64,000 bases of DNA from Caulobacter ginsengisoli (GCF_030814835.1 NZ_JAUSVS010000014.1:1-64000); one strand, 5' to 3'; shown: positions 17,309-26,371, counted from the first letter of the stretch. Numbers and translations: made by a program. Notes: a model not told the origin generated them from the letters alone.

Positions 17309-17899
17309 CTAGCCTCCGGCCAGCCCCTCGTGCTCCAGGGCCAGCCGCACGGCCGGACGCTGCTTCATGCGCTCGGCGAAGGCCGCCAGGGGGCCGGGAA
17401 CGCCGACGCCGGTCCTGCCCGCCCACATCAGCATGACGAAGAGATAGGCGTCGGCGACGCTGACCTTGTCGCCGAACAGGTAGTCGCCCGTCAGGCCGTC
17501 GGCGAGGAAGCCCAGCCGTTTCTCGATCGTCTGCCTAGCGCCGGCCTTGGCCTCGTCCGAGCCGCCCGAGAAGAAGGGTTTGAACTGTTTGTGGATTTCG
17601 GTCGAGATGAAGGCCAGGGCCTCCAGCAGCCTGGCCCGCGAGAGGTCGCCGCCGGGGCCGCCCAGGTCCGAGCGGTCGGCGATCCAGCTGAGGATGGCGA
17701 TGTTCTCGGTCAGCACCTCGCCGTCGTCGAACTGCAGGGCCGGCACATAGCCCTTGGGGTTGATCCGGGTGAAGTCCTGCCCGTCCCCCGTCGTCTTGGT
17801 CTTGAGGTCGACGGTGACCCGTTCGAAATCCAGGCCGGCTTCGTGCAGGGCGATATGGTCAGCCAGGCTGCAGGCGCCTGGAGAGAGGTAAAGTTTCAT
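17309..17899 (-). CDS. Glutathione S-transferase
   Basis: A 196-residue GST of the beta-class type. The N-terminal thioredoxin-fold begins MKLYLSPGACSLADHIAL, with the Cys and Ser typical of bacterial GSTs. It continues KGYVPALQFDDGEVLTENIAIL, where the cis-Pro and Glu-Asn bind glutathione. The C-terminal helical domain contains GDKVSVADAYLFVML. The enzyme conjugates glutathione to electrophiles or acts in redox protection. Confidence 0.93.
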   Translation of the reverse strand: MKLYLSPGACSLADHIALHEAGLDFERVTVDLKTKTTGDGQDFTRINPKGYVPALQFDDGEVLTENIAILSWIADRSDLGGPGGDLSRARLLEALAFISTEIHKQFKPFFSGGSDEAKAGARQTIEKRLGFLADGLTGDYLFGDKVSVADAYLFVMLMWAGRTGVGVPGPLAAFAERMKQRPAVRLALEHEGLAGG

Positions 17900-17994
17900 G
17901 CCGTCAGAACCATCCGCCCGCCAGGTCGGTTCCGTCAGGCGGGAACCCCGCCCCGCCTGACGCTTTGAGCCTCCAGAGGCTGGAGAGGACGGCG

Positions 17995-19083
17995 ATGGCG
18001 GAGTTTCGGCGCAAGGCGATGAGCCTGGCGGTGGACGCCGTGGCGCTGGCCGTGCTGATCGGCTCGCTGGGCCTGATCGCCAGGAGCCGGCTCACCGGCG
18101 CAGGCGCCGGCCGCAGCGCCCCGCCCCTGCTGGCGCTGCGCGAGCCCGGCCGCGGCCGCCACGCCGAAACACCCGTCGGCATTCCGATGCGCGGCTGGCG
18201 CGACATCTTCAAGCGCACCTGGAAGGAGTTCCAGGAGGATCACATCACCCTGGTGGCCGCCGGGATCACCTTCTATTCGCTGCTGGCCTTCTTCCCGGGG
18301 GTCGCGGCCTTTGTGGCCCTCTACGGCCTGTTCGCCAACGTCCAGGACGCCCGCGACCAGTTCCTGACCCTGGCGGTGATCCTGCCGCCCGACACCGTGC
18401 GCTTCGTCGGCGATCAGATGGTCCAGGTCGCCGCCGCCCACACCGGCGGCCTGTCGCTGACCTTCGCCACCGGCCTCGCCCTGTCGCTATGGAGCGCCAA
18501 CGGAGCGGCCAAGGCCATCTTCCTGGGGCTGAACATCGCCTATGAGGAGACCGAGAAGCGCGGCTTCGTCCGCCTGACCCTGGTCAGCTTCGCCTTCACC
18601 CTGGGCCTGCTGGCCTTCTTCATCGTATTGCTGGCCGCGGCGGTGGCGGTGCCGACCGCCCTGGTGCTGTTCGGCTATGAGGCCCAGCAGCTGGTCCGTG
18701 CCGTGATCTGGCCATTGCTGGCCCTGGCCATCTGGGGGGCGGTCACCCTGCTCTATCGCTACGGCCCCAGCCGCGAGCGGGCGCGCTGGCGGTGGATCAG
18801 CTGGGGCGCGGCCTTCGTCACCCTGTTCTGGATCGCGGCCTCCTGGGCGTTCTCGCTGTGGCTGGGCAGCTTCGCCCACTACGACAAGACCTACGGGCCG
18901 CTGGGGGCGGTGATCGGCTTCATGATGTGGACCTATCTGTCGGCGGTCATCGTGCTGGCCGGAGCCGAACTCAACGCAGAGATGGAACACCAGACCGGCC
19001 GCGACACCACCACCGGCGAGCCCCTGCCGCTGGGCGCGCGGGGCGCCCAGATGGCCGACACGATTGGCGCCGCCCAACGCTAG
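17995..19083 (+). CDS. YihY/BrkB family inner membrane protein
   Basis: A 362-residue integral membrane protein. The family core starts near FKRTWKEFQEDHITLVAAGITFYSLL, and six hydrophobic helices follow, including MMWTYLSAVIVLAGAELNAE. Function is not established; older annotations as ribonuclease BN are wrong for this family. An extra N-terminal hydrophobic helix (AVDAVALAVLIGSLGLIA) precedes the core. I chose the ATG at 17995, preceded by GGAGAGGACGGCG, over a TTG at 17965. Confidence 0.9.
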   Translation: MAEFRRKAMSLAVDAVALAVLIGSLGLIARSRLTGAGAGRSAPPLLALREPGRGRHAETPVGIPMRGWRDIFKRTWKEFQEDHITLVAAGITFYSLLAFFPGVAAFVALYGLFANVQDARDQFLTLAVILPPDTVRFVGDQMVQVAAAHTGGLSLTFATGLALSLWSANGAAKAIFLGLNIAYEETEKRGFVRLTLVSFAFTLGLLAFFIVLLAAAVAVPTALVLFGYEAQQLVRAVIWPLLALAIWGAVTLLYRYGPSRERARWRWISWGAAFVTLFWIAASWAFSLWLGSFAHYDKTYGPLGAVIGFMMWTYLSAVIVLAGAELNAEMEHQTGRDTTTGEPLPLGARGAQMADTIGAAQR

Positions 19084-19134
19084 CCGTCTTTTCAGGACGT
19101 GCTAGACAGCCTCGGAACTCAGAGGGGTTCGAAG

Positions 19135-19899
19135 ATGCTGAAGGTCGTCGACTACAACGAAAACCAACACAAGGTGTACGCCAGGGGCCGCGTCCTGGAC
19201 GCCGACTCCACCCAGCTCTGGCTCGAGATGTTCGCCGCCCAGGGACCCGCCACGCGTCCGGCGACGGTGCTGGACCTGGGCTCGGGCACGGGCCGCTTCA
19301 GCCCCCTGCTGGCGCAGGTGTTCGGCGGGCCGGTCTACGGGGTCGAGCCCTCCGACAGGATGCGGGAGGTCGCCGCCGAACAGGCCGCCCACCCCGCCGT
19401 CACCTATCTGGCGGGCCGGGCCGAGGCCATCCCGCTGGAGGACGCCAGCGTCGATGTGGCGCTGACCATGCTCTCCTTCCACCATGTCCGCGATCGCGCG
19501 GCCGGGGCGGCCGAGATCGCCCGGGTGCTGAAGCCCGGCGGCCGCTACCTGACCTACACCCCGTTCAGCGACCGCTTTCCCGACATCCACTGGCACCGCT
19601 TCTTCCCCGAGGCGCGCGAGGTAGAAAAGCGCATGTTTCCCCCGCTCGCCGAGATCGAGGCGCTGTTCGCCGGGGTGGGCCTCCACAAGGTCTCGTTGAC
19701 TCGCATCGAGCATTCCGTCTCGCCCAGTCTGGCGGACTTCCGCGAGCGGCTCTCCCTGCGGGCCATCTCCACCTTCGAGCATATGAGCGAGGACGACATC
19801 CAGCGCGGCTTTGCCAGGCTCGACGCGGCGGTGGCGGCGGAGACCGAGCCGCAGACGGTGCGCACCCAGGGCGACCTGCTGGTGCTCGCCAAGGCCTAG
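19135..19899 (+). CDS. Class I SAM-dependent methyltransferase
   Basis: A 254-residue protein with motif I VLDLGSGTGRFSPLLAQ, GVEPSDRM for motif II and FHHVRDRA in a later motif. These are typical of Methyltransf_11/25 SAM-dependent enzymes. The substrate is not indicated. The start MLKVVDYNEN has AGAGGGG before the ATG. The stop codon overlaps that of the convergent LysR gene by four bases. Confidence 0.88.
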   Translation: MLKVVDYNENQHKVYARGRVLDADSTQLWLEMFAAQGPATRPATVLDLGSGTGRFSPLLAQVFGGPVYGVEPSDRMREVAAEQAAHPAVTYLAGRAEAIPLEDASVDVALTMLSFHHVRDRAAGAAEIARVLKPGGRYLTYTPFSDRFPDIHWHRFFPEAREVEKRMFPPLAEIEALFAGVGLHKVSLTRIEHSVSPSLADFRERLSLRAISTFEHMSEDDIQRGFARLDAAVAAETEPQTVRTQGDLLVLAKA

Positions 19900-20765
19900 C
19901 CGGGCGCGCTGGCCACCAGATGGGCCAGCAGATCCTCGACGGCTGCCCGGCCCTCGCCCTTGCGGCGGCAGGCCGAGATGCGCAGCAGGGCCGGCGTGTC
20001 GAACGGGATGACCGCCAGGCCCTCGCCCGGCGAAACCGCCATCGGCATCAGCAGCCCCGCCGCCCGGCCCAGCCGCAGGATGGCCTTCAGCAGCGGGATG
20101 GCGTCGGTCTCGGCCACCACATCGAGACTGGCGCGGCGGCGGGCGGCCTGGGCTTCGGTGAGGTCGCGCTGGTAATAGCCGCGCGGGAACAGCACCAGCG
20201 GCTGGGCCAGGAACTGCGGCCAGGTCACCGACGCCTTGCCGGCCAGCGGATGACCTTCGGCGACACAGGCGCCCAGGCCCGCCTGGAACAGCGGCGTCAC
20301 CTCCACCTGGCTCGACGGCTGGTATTCGCTGATCAGGCCCAGATCGAGCTCGCCGGCCGCCACCTGGGCCTCGACGATGCGGGCCCCGGCCACGGTCACC
20401 TGCAGCCGCACGTCCGGCCGCGCTTCCAGGAAGGCCGCCAAGGCCCCTGGCAACCAGGCGCTCGCCAGCAGGGCCGGGGCGCCCAGCCGCACGATGCTGA
20501 CCGGGGACGCCGCCGGCGCCACCGAGGCGCGGGCCCGGTCGGCGGCTTCCAGCAGGCCGCGGGCGTGACCGATCAGCCGCTCGCCCGCCTCGGTCGCCCG
20601 CACGAAGCGGTCGCCCCGGTCGAAAAGCCGCGTCCCCAGGTCCTCCTCCAGCTTGCCGATGGCCAGGCTGAGGGCCGGCTGCGAGACATGCAGCGCCGCC
20701 GCCGCCCGGGTGAAGCTGCCCCGGTCGGCCACGGCCAGAAAGTAGCGGAGCTGGCGCAGGTCCAT
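19896..20765 (-). CDS. LysR-family transcriptional regulator
   Basis: A 289-residue LysR protein. The N-terminal winged helix is MDLRQLRYFLAVADRGSF, and AAALHVSQPALSLAIGKLE forms the recognition helix. The rest is the periplasmic-binding-protein-like effector domain. It is divergent from a TauE-type transporter gene at 20863. The intervening segment holds two 9-base direct repeats (20778-20802), a likely binding site. The effector is unknown; the neighbour suggests a sulfonate or other sulfur-containing anion, an inference. Confidence 0.92.
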   Translation of the reverse strand: MDLRQLRYFLAVADRGSFTRAAAALHVSQPALSLAIGKLEEDLGTRLFDRGDRFVRATEAGERLIGHARGLLEAADRARASVAPAASPVSIVRLGAPALLASAWLPGALAAFLEARPDVRLQVTVAGARIVEAQVAAGELDLGLISEYQPSSQVEVTPLFQAGLGACVAEGHPLAGKASVTWPQFLAQPLVLFPRGYYQRDLTEAQAARRRASLDVVAETDAIPLLKAILRLGRAAGLLMPMAVSPGEGLAVIPFDTPALLRISACRRKGEGRAAVEDLLAHLVASAPG

Positions 20766-20777
20766 GCATTAATAAGA

Positions 20778-20802
20778 ATTGCAAATGACGTCGATTGCAA
20801 AT
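20778..20802. promoter_or_regulatory. Direct repeats in the LysR/TauE divergent region
   Basis: ATTGCAAAT occurs at 20778-20786 and again at 20794-20802, 16 bases apart start to start. This is between the LysR start (20765) and the TauE start (20863). It is a plausible LysR-type binding site. Confidence 0.55.
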
Positions 20803-20862
20803 CGGTATTTTACTTATGGCGCCGATGCGCCGATAGGGCGGCCCTCAGCACAGGGGCGTTTC

Positions 20863-21615
20863 ATGTCACTCGTTACGGCGGCCTTCATCCTGGTCGTGGC
20901 CTTCATCACCTCGGCGGTGTCGGGGGTGTTCGGCATGGCCGGCGGGCTGATGCTGATGGGGGCGCTGGCCATCGTGCTGCCGGTCTCCGCCGCCTTTGTC
21001 GCCCATGGCTTGATCCAGCTGACCGCCAACGGCTGGCGGGCCGTCCTGCACCGCAAGCATGTGCAGTGGAAAATCGTCGGCCTCTACGCCATCGCCTCCT
21101 TCGTCGCCGGCCTGCTGGTCTCCACCCTCTCCTTCACGCCCTCAAAGCCCTTCCTGTTCCTGGCCCTGGGCCTGGTTCCGGGCATCCTGTGGCTGCCCAA
21201 GGCCTGGATCCGGCTGGACGCCGCCAAGCCCTTCCATGCCCTGACCTCCGGCTTCCTGGTCACCGCACTGAACCTGCTGGCCGGGGTGGCCGGGCCGCTG
21301 CTGGACATCTTCTTCGTGCGCACGGCGCTGAACCGCCACCAGATCGTCGCCACCAAGGCCGCCACCCAGGTCTTCGCCCACCTGGCCAAGATCGTCGTCT
21401 ATGGCGCGCCGCTGATCGCCGCCAAAGGCCTGCCGGCCAGCTTCTATTGGGTCATCGTCGCCGCCGTGCCGCTGTCGATGCTGGGCACCGTGGTCGGCGG
21501 GCGCATCCTGGATCGGATGAGCGACAAGGGCTTTCTGACCTGGACCCGCTATATCGTCACCGGCATTGGGGTCGTCTACCTGATCCAGTTCCTTGGCCTA
21601 GTGCTGAAGGAATGA
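20863..21615 (+). CDS. TauE/SafE family sulfite or organosulfonate exporter
   Basis: A 250-residue membrane protein with about eight helices in the TauE/SafE pattern. The N-terminal GVFGMAGGLMLMGAL and mid-protein AGVAGPLLDIFFV are the conserved glycine-rich segments. Members export sulfite, sulfonates or other small anions. CAGGGGCGTTTC precedes the ATG at 20863. The divergent LysR gene probably controls it. Confidence 0.88.
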   Translation: MSLVTAAFILVVAFITSAVSGVFGMAGGLMLMGALAIVLPVSAAFVAHGLIQLTANGWRAVLHRKHVQWKIVGLYAIASFVAGLLVSTLSFTPSKPFLFLALGLVPGILWLPKAWIRLDAAKPFHALTSGFLVTALNLLAGVAGPLLDIFFVRTALNRHQIVATKAATQVFAHLAKIVVYGAPLIAAKGLPASFYWVIVAAVPLSMLGTVVGGRILDRMSDKGFLTWTRYIVTGIGVVYLIQFLGLVLKE

Positions 21616-21633
21616 TGTAACCTTGACGTTACA
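21616..21633. promoter_or_regulatory. Palindromic operator before an XRE regulator gene
   Basis: TGTAACCTTGACGTTACA is a perfect 6-base inverted repeat (TGTAAC / GTTACA) with a 6-base spacer. It starts immediately after the TauE stop codon and lies 25 bases before the XRE start. It is probably an autoregulatory site. Confidence 0.65.
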
Positions 21634-21657
21634 CTTCGCTTGGGGCACACCCGCCCT

Positions 21658-21876
21658 ATGGCGGACAGTGAACTGGGCAACCGGCTGAAGGACTTTCGCA
21701 ACGAGGCCGGCCTCACCCAGGCCGAGCTGGCCGAGCAGGTCGGCGTCTCGCGCAAGACCATCAACACCATCGAGAACAGGGTCTTCACCCCCTCGGCGAC
21801 CCTGGCCCTGAAGGTGGCCCGGGCGCTGGGCCGGCCGGTGGAGGCGGTGTTCTACCTGGAAGATGACCCAACGTGA
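21658..21876 (+). CDS. Small XRE-family helix-turn-helix regulator
   Basis: A 72-residue protein that is nearly all an HTH_3 domain: GNRLKDFRNEAGLTQAELAE, then QVGVSRKTINTIEN as recognition helix, then ATLALKVARALGRPVEAVFYLED. Stand-alone proteins of this length act as repressors, often of nearby membrane-protein genes. The palindrome at 21616-21633 is a good candidate binding site. The gene is followed by the acyl-CoA dehydrogenase operon at 21939. Confidence 0.9.
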   Translation: MADSELGNRLKDFRNEAGLTQAELAEQVGVSRKTINTIENRVFTPSATLALKVARALGRPVEAVFYLEDDPT

Positions 21877-21938
21877 GTCTTTCAGGGCCGGCCGCCCCGC
21901 CCTAGGCTGGCGGAAACGACCGGGAGACGAACACCAGG

Positions 21939-23057
21939 ATGGCAAGCCTCAGCCCCGAGGAACGGACAGCCCTGCGCGACGGCTTCGCCCGCCTGCTGGC
22001 CGACCGCTGCACCGAGAAGGATGTGCGGCGCACCATGGAGACCGCCAGCGGCTACGACCCCGCCCTCTGGGGCCAGATCGCCGCCATGGGGGTTACAGGT
22101 CTGCTGGTCGACGAGGCCCACGGCGGGGCCGGCGCGGGGCCATTGGAGCTGGAGGCGGTGATGGAAGCAGCCGGCGCGGCGCTGCTGGGCTCGCCGCTGC
22201 TGTCCTCGGCCGTGCTGGCCGCCACCCTGCTGGCCGCCGCCGGCGACGAGGCGGCCAAGGCCCGCCTGCTGCCGGGCATCGCCGACGGCTCGCTGATCGC
22301 CACCCTCGCCCTGACCGGCGACGCCGGAACCTGGACCCCTGAAGGCATGGCGGTGACCGCCGCTCCGGCCGGCAACGGCTGGACGCTGGACGGCCATGCC
22401 AGCTTCGTCACCGACGGCCAGACCGCCGACCGGGTGCTGGTCGCCGCCAACGGTCCGGGCGGGCTGGCGCTCTTTGAAGTCGAGCGGGAGGCCAGTGGGC
22501 TCGACACCGCCGCCCTGCCGACCTTCGACCACACCCTGCGGATGGCCCGCCTGACCTTCGACAAGGTCGCCGCCCAGAAGCTGGATGCCACCGGCCCCGC
22601 CTGGGACGCCGTGCAGGCGGCCCTGAACATGGGCCTGGTCGCCCTGGCCGGCGAGCAGGCCGGCGGGGCGCGGCGGGTGCTGGAGATGACCGTCGACTAC
22701 GCCAAGAGCCGCATCCAGTTCGGCCGGCCGATCGGCAGCTTCCAGGCCATCAAGCACATGGCCGCCGACCTGCTGCTGGAATCGGAATCGGCCACCTCGG
22801 CGGCCCGCAACGCCGCCCGCGCCCTGGCCGAGAACGCCCCCGATGCTAAGGCCGCCATCGCCCTGGCCGCCTTCGCCTGCGCCGACGCCTACGCCACGAC
22901 CACGGCGACGGCGATCCAGATGCACGGCGGCATCGCCTTCACCTGGGACCACCCGGCCCACCTCTACCTGCGCCGGGCCCGGGCCGGGGCGCAGCTGTTC
23001 GGCAATTCCAACCACTATCGCGAACGCTATCTTCAGGCCCTGGAGGCCCAGGCATGA
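21939..23057 (+). CDS. Acyl-CoA dehydrogenase family protein (partner subunit)
   Basis: A 372-residue acyl-CoA dehydrogenase homologue. The middle beta domain is present (GNGWTLDGHASFVTDG), as is VDYAKSRIQFGRPIGSFQAIKH and MHGGIAFTWDHPAHLYLRRA. It lacks the standard C-terminal catalytic YEG(T/S) motif. A Glu in ALAGEQAGG could substitute. It overlaps the next dehydrogenase by four bases (ATGA at 23054-23057). As with the 3552/4739 pair, this suggests a heteromeric enzyme with unlike subunits. Confidence 0.88.
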   Translation: MASLSPEERTALRDGFARLLADRCTEKDVRRTMETASGYDPALWGQIAAMGVTGLLVDEAHGGAGAGPLELEAVMEAAGAALLGSPLLSSAVLAATLLAAAGDEAAKARLLPGIADGSLIATLALTGDAGTWTPEGMAVTAAPAGNGWTLDGHASFVTDGQTADRVLVAANGPGGLALFEVEREASGLDTAALPTFDHTLRMARLTFDKVAAQKLDATGPAWDAVQAALNMGLVALAGEQAGGARRVLEMTVDYAKSRIQFGRPIGSFQAIKHMAADLLLESESATSAARNAARALAENAPDAKAAIALAAFACADAYATTTATAIQMHGGIAFTWDHPAHLYLRRARAGAQLFGNSNHYRERYLQALEAQA

Positions 23058-24211
23058 CCGACAACCAACTCCGCGACGAGGTCCGCGCCTGGCTGGCCGA
23101 TAACTGGAATCCAGAAGAGCGGGCTGGATTTCTGGCCAAGGTGGTCGAGGCCCGCTGGGCCGCCCCGCGCTGGCCCGTCGAATGGTTCGGCCGCGGCCTG
23201 GACGACACCCAGGCCCGCATCATCGAGCGCGAGTTCGCCGCCGTCGGCGCCCCGGGCACGGCCCAGGACCGCACCAACCTCTGGGCCAACACCGTGCTGG
23301 CCAAGGGGACCGAGGCGCTGAAACACCAGCTGGTCGGCCGACTGCTGCGCAACGAGGTGGGCATGTGCCTGCTCTACAGCGAGCCGGGCGCCGGCTCGGA
23401 CCTGGCCGGCATCCGCACCCGCGCGGATCGAAGCGGCGACGGCTGGGTGGTCAACGGCCAGAAGGTCTGGACCTCCAGCGCCGCCACCGCCGACTACGGC
23501 ATGCTGATCGCCCGCACCGACTGGGACGTGCCCAAGCACCGGGGGATCAGCTTCTTCTTCCTGCCGATGAAACAGCCGGGCGTCGAGGTCCGCCCCCTGC
23601 GCCAGATCACCAATGAGGCCCATTTCAACGAGGTCTTCATCACCGACGCCGCCGTCCCGCCCGACAACCTGCTGGGCCGCGAGGGCGAGGGCTGGAGCGT
23701 CCTGCAGACGGCCCTGGCCTACGAACGCTCGGTCATGGGCGAGGCCGCCAGAGGCCCCCGCAGCGGCGCCAAGGAAGCCGGCGGGGCCGCCCCGATGGTC
23801 GCTCTGGCCCGAGAGGCCGGCGTCCTCGCCGACCCCCTGATCCGCCAGGACCTCGCCCGCGTCACCGCCCTGCGCCAGCTCAACGCCCTCAACACCGCCC
23901 GGGCCAAGGCGGACCTGGGCCAAGGCACGTCATCCTCGCTGATGAGCCTGGGCAAGCTGGCCATGAGCCGCATCCTCCACGAGGAGGCCCGGCTGCGCAC
24001 GGCCATGCTGGGCGCCGGCAGCCTGTTGGAAGGCCCGGATCATCCGAGAGCCGAGGACGCCAACTTCCTCAGCCTCAACGCCTATTTCACCTCGATCGGC
24101 GGCGGGACGGACCAGATCCAGCGGAACATCATTGGGGAGCGGGTGCTGGGGTTGCCGAAGGAGCCGGAGGTGGATCGGGACGTGGCGTTCCGCGAGGTGC
24201 GAGGGGGATGA
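23054..24211 (+). CDS. Acyl-CoA dehydrogenase family protein (catalytic partner)
   Basis: A 385-residue acyl-CoA dehydrogenase. Visible motifs are LLYSEPGAGSDLAGI, VVNGQKVWTSSAATADYGML, and GGGTDQIQRNIIGERVLGLP at the C-terminus. The C-terminal catalytic Glu is absent, but a Glu in ALAYERSVMG occupies the isovaleryl-CoA-dehydrogenase position. Start codon and previous stop overlap as ATGA, implying translational coupling with the partner. It is the last ordinary core gene before the AT-richer island that begins just after 24211. Confidence 0.9.
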   Translation: MTDNQLRDEVRAWLADNWNPEERAGFLAKVVEARWAAPRWPVEWFGRGLDDTQARIIEREFAAVGAPGTAQDRTNLWANTVLAKGTEALKHQLVGRLLRNEVGMCLLYSEPGAGSDLAGIRTRADRSGDGWVVNGQKVWTSSAATADYGMLIARTDWDVPKHRGISFFFLPMKQPGVEVRPLRQITNEAHFNEVFITDAAVPPDNLLGREGEGWSVLQTALAYERSVMGEAARGPRSGAKEAGGAAPMVALAREAGVLADPLIRQDLARVTALRQLNALNTARAKADLGQGTSSSLMSLGKLAMSRILHEEARLRTAMLGAGSLLEGPDHPRAEDANFLSLNAYFTSIGGGTDQIQRNIIGERVLGLPKEPEVDRDVAFREVRGG

Positions 24212-24242
24212 TGATAGTTGTAGTCGCCTACTCGTGACGGAT

Positions 24243-24276
24243 GAGTTGCTCGTAGCGAGTTGCGCATAGGATGCGC
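24243..24276. promoter_or_regulatory. Repeats and palindrome upstream of the defence-like operon
   Basis: GAGTTGC occurs at 24243-24249 and 24257-24263, and GCGCAT-AGG-ATGCGC forms a 6-base inverted repeat at 24262-24276. They lie 65-98 bases before the ATPase start. They may be an operator or promoter element, but short repeats can arise by chance. Confidence 0.35.
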
Positions 24277-24340
24277 GGGTGCAATCTTGGCACTAGGGGG
24301 CGTGAAGTCGCCAAGGGTAAAGAGGGAGACTACGGCGCAT

Positions 24341-26371
24341 ATGGCGGTCCGATTGCCGATCTATCGCTATATCGCCGTCGACGGATATCAAATGTATCCG
24401 GGCCCGCCCTCTGCTCCCGGCATCCACCATACATTCACTCCCGGTCTCCACCTTGTCGCGGGTGTCAACGGACTAGGGAAGTCGACCTTCCTGCTCATTT
24501 TGTATCATGGTCTCGTTGGACCAGCCGCTATTCGGAACGATGACTTTGGGGTTCCGCAGCCGGAAATTGTCGGGCGACGGGACGTAGACCGGTTCCGACG
24601 GCGTGTTGCTGATGGCGCGAAATCGGCCTTCGCCGAGGTACATTTCTCGATTGGTGAGAACCAGTTTGAGGTCAGACGATCCCTGCACGATCTTTCACTC
24701 GTTCAATGGCGTCTCAACGGGGCCGAACAAACGCCGGACGAGCAAAACTACACTCAGACGCTGGTTTCCTCTATGAAGGTTGGGGGGCTCGCCGACGTCA
24801 TTCTCATCATGAACCTGATTGTTTTCATGTTTGAGAACCGAGGGTTATTGATGTGGAGTCCTTTTGCTCAAAGGAACGCTCTACGCGCTTTGTTCATGGC
24901 TCCGAAGGAAGCAAATGAACTGTCTCAACGCGCGCAGGCCGTTGCGACGGCCAATAGCGCATACAGGAACCTACTATACATCGTAAATCGAGACAGAAAG
25001 CAGCTTCTCAAAGATGAAGCGGCGCTCGCGACTGCCGGCACATTAAGCGCTGAGTATCACACTCTCCAAAGTGGCGTGGCTGCTCACAACGAAAACATTC
25101 TCGCCCTCGCCGAACGCCGCCAGGCTTTAGACGCGGCAAGGACCGAAACTCGGGCAACCCATGAGGCGGCGAAGTTCAACTACGACGACGTTCTGCGTGA
25201 GATCGAGGCGCTTAAGCTTGCGCGTGTCGCCGCCGCCTTTCCCAAGTCTGATGAGTCCAGCCGATACGTCATCGCCCGTTTGATCGGCGATGGCGAATGC
25301 CTAGCCTGCGGTGCAGAGGATGGCCCTCTCATCGATCGGTGGGTCGCGGCGATCAGCGAAGGGCGCTGCCTCGTATGTGGGGCTGACCATAGTGCCCAGG
25401 AAGCAATCGTCCCTCCAACCGCCGTAGATGCAGCGAGGCTGGCAAAAGCAGAGGCTAGGCTGGAGGGTGCCAAGCAGTCGATGGAAGTTGCCGCTGACGA
25501 CGCAAAGCGCGAAGAGGAGCAACGGGATTTAGTTCAAATCGAACTAGACGGTCAGTTGCAGAAGCGGTCTGAACTCGAGAAACGCATCAGACAAATCGCA
25601 GGATCGCTACCACCCAGCCCACCAGCGGTTGCCGCTCTCAAGGAACGTGTGGCTCAGCAAAGCGAAACACTTGAGGGCCTGCGTGAAGATCAGACCGCAG
25701 CAGAGCTCGAATTCTCAAAAGTCTTTAATCAATTTAAGGTGTCGATTGAGCAAAAAGCCGATGAAATAAGGGAAAAATTTGGAAGTAGAATTTCGGATTT
25801 CCTTGTCGAACGGGCAGAAATTACACTGGCATACATAAGAGCGCCTATCGGTGAAAGTGGCCAATCATACGAATGGCCAACTTTTCAACTGAGCATGACA
25901 TCTGGAACCTTTGATGCGCCGATGCCCCGCCGTACCCGTTCTGAAGTATCCATGTCTCAGGGCGAATTTATCGACCTCGCTTTCCGCCTCGCGCTGGTAG
26001 AGGTGGCTGCGGAGTCAGGGCCGGCGTCTATGGTGTTTGACGCGCCCGAGGCTAGCCTTGATGCGCTGTTCATGAGACGCGCCGGAGCTTTTCTTGCTCG
26101 CTTTACCAGGGACAACACTGAGAACCGGCTAATCGTGACGTCAAACCTGACGAACGCCGACATGATCCCTGCGCTTTTTGGAGCGTACGAGCCCCAAGAG
26201 GGCGATCCGGAACCTCATGTCATCCCTAGGGATGAGCGAAAAGATCGTGTCATCGACCTACTGACACTCGCTGCACCGACCAGCGCAGTTGAGCTTGTCG
26301 GGGACCGATATAAGAACTTATTGGATAGGGCCCTCTTTCCTCCCTATGGCCAAGGGGAACCGGGCCATTGA
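24341..26371 (+). CDS. SMC/Rad50-like ABC ATPase with four-cysteine insertion
   Basis: A 676-residue protein from MAVRLPIYRYIAVDG. Walker A is GVNGLGKST (41-49), an ABC-type signature MSQGEF lies at 538-543 and Walker B/D-loop SMVFDAPEASLD at 563-574. The His switch position reads VTSNL instead. Two helical, probably coiled-coil arms (about 190-310 and 355-460) flank two CxxC motifs, CLAC (320-323) and CLVC (343-346), a likely zinc site at the hinge. This is the domain order of SMC/Rad50-like ATPases in LmuB and ABC-three-component systems. The upstream AGAGGGAGA could be the ribosome site, slightly distant. Base composition is much more AT-rich than the neighbours, suggesting transfer. Confidence 0.85.
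   Translation: MAVRLPIYRYIAVDGYQMYPGPPSAPGIHHTFTPGLHLVAGVNGLGKSTFLLILYHGLVGPAAIRNDDFGVPQPEIVGRRDVDRFRRRVADGAKSAFAEVHFSIGENQFEVRRSLHDLSLVQWRLNGAEQTPDEQNYTQTLVSSMKVGGLADVILIMNLIVFMFENRGLLMWSPFAQRNALRALFMAPKEANELSQRAQAVATANSAYRNLLYIVNRDRKQLLKDEAALATAGTLSAEYHTLQSGVAAHNENILALAERRQALDAARTETRATHEAAKFNYDDVLREIEALKLARVAAAFPKSDESSRYVIARLIGDGECLACGAEDGPLIDRWVAAISEGRCLVCGADHSAQEAIVPPTAVDAARLAKAEARLEGAKQSMEVAADDAKREEEQRDLVQIELDGQLQKRSELEKRIRQIAGSLPPSPPAVAALKERVAQQSETLEGLREDQTAAELEFSKVFNQFKVSIEQKADEIREKFGSRISDFLVERAEITLAYIRAPIGESGQSYEWPTFQLSMTSGTFDAPMPRRTRSEVSMSQGEFIDLAFRLALVEVAAESGPASMVFDAPEASLDALFMRRAGAFLARFTRDNTENRLIVTSNLTNADMIPALFGAYEPQEGDPEPHVIPRDERKDRVIDLLTLAAPTSAVELVGDRYKNLLDRALFPPYGQGEPGH

Noticed and set aside
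18792..21620. 942-codon plus-strand frame across the methyltransferase and TauE genes
   Set aside because: It crosses a LysR gene on the opposite strand and has repetitive Arg/Gly composition.
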